From assembly GCA_023819025.1 (NCBI GenBank), contig JAMWDC010000102.1:1-7216 (forward strand): a stretch of DNA of 7,216 nucleotides, read 5' to 3'. The notes under the pieces are model-generated. The model was not told the origin of the DNA and did no database searches. It saw only the letters and a program-made list of their open reading frames with translations. Origin of the DNA: Candidatus Omnitrophota bacterium. Its GTDB lineage: Bacteria > Omnitrophota > Omnitrophia > Omnitrophales > Aquincolibacteriaceae. Of this stretch, positions 5,274-7,216 are shown one piece after another. Position numbers and translations under genes: made by a program. The first letter of the stretch is position 1, and each line of letters begins with the position of its first letter.

Positions 5274-6096
5274 CTGCAGTCGCAAAAATCCTTATCGGCC
5301 GATCGAAACGGAAGTCATCGAAACCGTTCAAGAAACTCCGACCATTCGGACGATCAAACTTAAGCCTAAAGAACCCATTCCCTTCAAGGCCGGACAATTT
5401 GTGGAATTGACGATCCCAGGGATCGGGGAGGCACCTTTTACTCCTTCCTCGAGACCGTCAACACCGGAGATCATTCACCTTACGATTATGAAGGTTGGTA
5501 AAGTCACCGAGAAAGTCCACGAGCTTCAAGCGGGCGATATCGTGGGGCTCCGGGGTCCCTTAGGGAATGGTTATCCGATTGATGATTTTATTGGCAAAGA
5601 AATATTGGTCGTGGGAGGAGGTTGCGGTTTCGCCCCGCTCCGAAGTCTTATGTATTCCTTTTTTGAAATCAGCGGGAAACTCAAGAAATTATATTTCCGA
5701 GGCGGTTGCCGGTCGCCTCAAGAGATGGTGTATCGGAAAGAGACCGAAGAATGGGCCAAGAGGCCGGATTTAAATTTAAAACTGACTGTGGACAAGGGAG
5801 ATGAAACCTGGAAAGGTCCTGTGGGGGTCGTGACCACCATCCTCGATGATGCGGCGATGGATTACGCGACCGGAATCGCCATTGTTTGCGGTCCGCCGAT
5901 CATGATGAAATTTGCGACGAAGAAACTGCTCGAGATGGGATTTAAGAAAGATCATCTTTATCTTTCTATGGAAAAAAATATGTCGTGCGGTATCGGTAAA
6001 TGTGGACACTGCCGGCTGGGGATTTACTATGCCTGCAAGGACGGGCCGGTTTTTAGATTTAATCAAATCGAAAGTTACCCGGAAATTTGGGATTAG
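5266..6096 (+). CDS. FAD/NAD(P)-binding subunit, HyhG/AsrB-like (hydrogenase gamma)
   Basis: A ferredoxin-NADP reductase-type flavoprotein, related to the gamma subunit of sulfhydrogenase, AsrB and the PyrK electron-transfer subunit. It probably exchanges electrons between NAD(P)H, FAD and a [2Fe-2S] cluster, then the neighbouring iron-sulfur subunit. Seen: the FAD-binding beta barrel (KAGQFVELTIPG, 41-52; GEAPFTPSS, 54-62; RGPLGNGYP, 96-104), the pyridine-nucleotide loop GGGCGFAPLRSL (117-128), VCGPPIMM, and a C-terminal [2Fe-2S] motif with Cys241, 246, 249 and 257. This C-x4-C-x2-C-x7-C spacing is the short form found in sulfhydrogenase gamma subunits rather than the longer one of PyrK. The length (276) is usual. 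Cys120 in the nucleotide loop is a less common residue there. ATG 5266 overlaps the previous stop by 8 bases, implying translational coupling. Whether it prefers NADH or NADPH cannot be read from the sequence. Confidence 0.88.
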   Translation: MSSCSRKNPYRPIETEVIETVQETPTIRTIKLKPKEPIPFKAGQFVELTIPGIGEAPFTPSSRPSTPEIIHLTIMKVGKVTEKVHELQAGDIVGLRGPLGNGYPIDDFIGKEILVVGGGCGFAPLRSLMYSFFEISGKLKKLYFRGGCRSPQEMVYRKETEEWAKRPDLNLKLTVDKGDETWKGPVGVVTTILDDAAMDYATGIAIVCGPPIMMKFATKKLLEMGFKKDHLYLSMEKNMSCGIGKCGHCRLGIYYACKDGPVFRFNQIESYPEIWD

Positions 6097-6118
6097 GTTA
6101 GGATCATAAACAAAGCAA

Positions 6119-6132
6119 ATCAAAATTTTGAT
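6119..6132 (+). promoter_or_regulatory. Perfect 14-bp palindrome abutting a start codon
   Basis: ATCAAAATTTTGAT is fully self-complementary and ends at the base before ATG 6133. The gene has no Shine-Dalgarno sequence in the usual window; TTAGG (6094-6103, twice in tandem) is about 30 bases away. The palindrome may be an operator, a weak hairpin limiting initiation, or chance in AT-rich DNA. Confidence 0.4.
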
Positions 6133-6699
6133 ATGAGTACAAGCGCCGAAGAACTTCATCAGGGTAAATTAAATATCCAACCCCGAACGGGAACGGGCAA
6201 ACGGCTTTTTATTGATTTGGATCTCTGTGCCACGGGGCAGTGCAAGGATTGCACCATCCAGTGTAGTTATTATTGGCATCAGCAGAAGCCCGGCAATAAC
6301 GGAATTATTTCCGTGGCCGAACTCGCCACATATGTGCTTGTCTGCCGCAGGTGTGAAGAACCGCACTGCGTCAATGCTTGTCCTGTGGAGGCCCTGGAAC
6401 AGCAGAAAGATAAGAATAAGTTGTTGATCCGCCACAATATGCGTTGCATCAGTTGCCGGTCCTGCTCACACGCCTGTCCTTATGGGACGATTTATCCGGA
6501 GCATGTTCCACCATTGATTCATAACTGTGATTATTGCCTGGATCGCCGTAACGAAAAGGATGAACCTTTGTGCATTAAAACCTGCCCTCACGGTGCTCTG
6601 AGCCTCAAATTCGACAGTGGAGTGTTAAACAAGGACACCTTTTTGGTTGGCGATCACCTGATGGTTCATTGTACTCACTGGGAATGGGAAAAGGCATGA
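6133..6699 (+). CDS. HycB-like four-cluster [4Fe-4S] ferredoxin subunit
   Basis: A polyferredoxin electron-transfer subunit of the HycB/HydN/CooF type, which links an electron donor to membrane-bound group 4 hydrogenases or molybdopterin oxidoreductases. Four cysteine groups are visible: C32-x4-C37-x2-C40-x3-C44; C71-x2-C74-x4-C79-x3-C83-P; C105-x2-C108-x2-C111-x3-C115-P; and C132-x2-C135-x11-C147-x3-C151-P, enough for four [4Fe-4S] clusters. There is no signal peptide or twin-arginine motif, so it acts on the cytoplasmic side. The length (188) is normal. It lies 36 bases after the flavoprotein gene, and its stop overlaps the next gene's start as ATGA. The start ATG 6133 has no clear ribosome binding site, and a 14-bp palindrome sits directly in front of it. 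Context makes it the link between the HyhB/HyhG-like pair and the membrane module; a role with formate dehydrogenase is the alternative. Confidence 0.85.
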   Translation: MSTSAEELHQGKLNIQPRTGTGKRLFIDLDLCATGQCKDCTIQCSYYWHQQKPGNNGIISVAELATYVLVCRRCEEPHCVNACPVEALEQQKDKNKLLIRHNMRCISCRSCSHACPYGTIYPEHVPPLIHNCDYCLDRRNEKDEPLCIKTCPHGALSLKFDSGVLNKDTFLVGDHLMVHCTHWEWEKA

Positions 6700-7216
6700 T
6701 TTACGTTTGCTATTTTATTGTTCACGGATTTCTGTTAACGGCCGTACTCGGTCTGTTGGCCAGTTGGGTCGACCGGAAGGTTACAGCCCGTGTGCAATAC
6801 CGTGTCGGTCCGCCTCTGATGCAGCCTGTGATGGATATTATCAAACTCTTGGGTAAAGAGAATTTGGTGCCCACAGGCGCTTCCAAGGTCACATTTCTAA
6901 CGGCTCCTCTGATGGGTTTGGCAAGCGCGGTCTTGGTATCCACCCTTTTATGGATGAATAATCTGAATCCCTCCAAAACCTTTTTGGGCGATCTTATCGT
7001 CGTGTTGTATTTGCTTACGGTTCCGTCGATCGGTCTGATGATCGGCGGATTCGCTTCCAAGAATCCTTGGGCCAGTCTCGGCGCCTCGCGCGAAATGAAA
7101 CTTATCTTAAGTTATGAGCTCCCTTTTATTCTTGCTGTGCTGGTCCCCGTGATAAAATCTGGATTCTCCATCCGGCTGGGCGAGATCTTGACGTATCAGA
7201 CTCAGAGCCATTCCGT
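6696..7216 (+). CDS. NuoH/HyfC/EchB-like membrane subunit, 5' part
   Basis: The first 173 residues of an integral membrane protein of the complex I subunit H family, which anchors the hydrophilic arm and contributes to ion translocation in complex I, hydrogenase-4 and Ech/Coo-type hydrogenases. Seen: a first membrane helix (about 4-24), then the conserved cytoplasmic loop DRKVTARVQYRVGPP (26-40) and QPVMDIIKLLGKE (43-55), hydrophobic segments near 66-87 and 97-118, and the second signature loop GASREMKLILSYELPF (129-144), followed by another helix. Normal members have roughly 280-330 residues, so a little over half is present; the frame runs open off the window edge. The start ATG 6696 follows AAAAGG and overlaps the previous stop by four bases. 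The DIIKLLGKE wording is more like hydrogenase/formate hydrogenlyase subunits than respiratory NuoH, and catalytic subunits would be expected just downstream. Confidence 0.88.
   Translation, partial: MIYVCYFIVHGFLLTAVLGLLASWVDRKVTARVQYRVGPPLMQPVMDIIKLLGKENLVPTGASKVTFLTAPLMGLASAVLVSTLLWMNNLNPSKTFLGDLIVVLYLLTVPSIGLMIGGFASKNPWASLGASREMKLILSYELPFILAVLVPVIKSGFSIRLGEILTYQTQSHS

Noticed and set aside
6094..6103. Tandem TTAGG TTAGG after the flavoprotein stop
   Set aside because: Only two units, too far from ATG 6133 to act as its ribosome binding site; likely chance.

Overview
This window appears to come from the chromosome of an anaerobic, fermentative or acetogenic-type bacterium. The evidence is an ADP-forming acetate-CoA ligase, the NADH/NAD+ sensor Rex, and the start of an operon for a membrane-bound [NiFe]-hydrogenase/complex-I-type machine fed by an NAD(P)H module. 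Base composition is near balanced, TTG is used as a start codon, and long non-coding spacers alternate with tightly packed operons. The gene set would fit several anaerobic lineages, including some uncultivated phyla, and the sequence alone does not fix the taxon.

Layout: (1) 1-155 holds no firm gene. (2) 156-311 is a good candidate for an unannotated 51-residue single-span membrane protein with its own ribosome binding site. (3) 312-741 is non-coding but rich in inverted repeats. The best is a perfect 12-bp pair at 363-374/461-472, and a second imperfect 12-bp pair lies at 614-625/680-691. (4) 742-773 is a promoter with a perfect TATAAT and an overlapping Rex-box-like sequence. It precedes a TTG-started, fused alpha-beta ADP-forming acetate-CoA ligase (815-3034). 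(5) 3035-3469 is a second non-coding spacer, with a C-rich tract that is G-quadruplex-capable on the minus strand. (6) 3470-3519 is a second promoter (perfect TTGACA, 17-bp spacer, TTAAAT). Beside it is a sequence sharing 12 of 13 bases with the one in front of the ligase gene. (7) From 3549 to the right edge runs one apparent operon: rex, a HyhB/AsrA-like iron-sulfur subunit, a HyhG/AsrB-like FAD/NAD(P)-binding subunit, a HycB-like four-cluster ferredoxin, and the 5' part of a NuoH/HyfC-like membrane subunit that is cut by the window end. Junctions are short or overlapping (45-nt gap, 8-nt overlap, 36-nt gap, ATGA overlap).

Working model (inference): NAD(P)H is oxidised by the HyhG-like flavoprotein. 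Electrons pass through the HyhB-like and HycB-like iron-sulfur chain to a group 4 hydrogenase or related module encoded beyond the right edge, coupled to ion movement through the NuoH-like subunit and its partners. Rex, encoded at the head of the operon, would sense NADH/NAD+ and adjust both this operon and the ATP-yielding acetate-CoA ligase, linking redox balance to energy conservation. The hydrogenase catalytic subunits are not in the window, so the hydrogenase label remains an inference from the subunits present.
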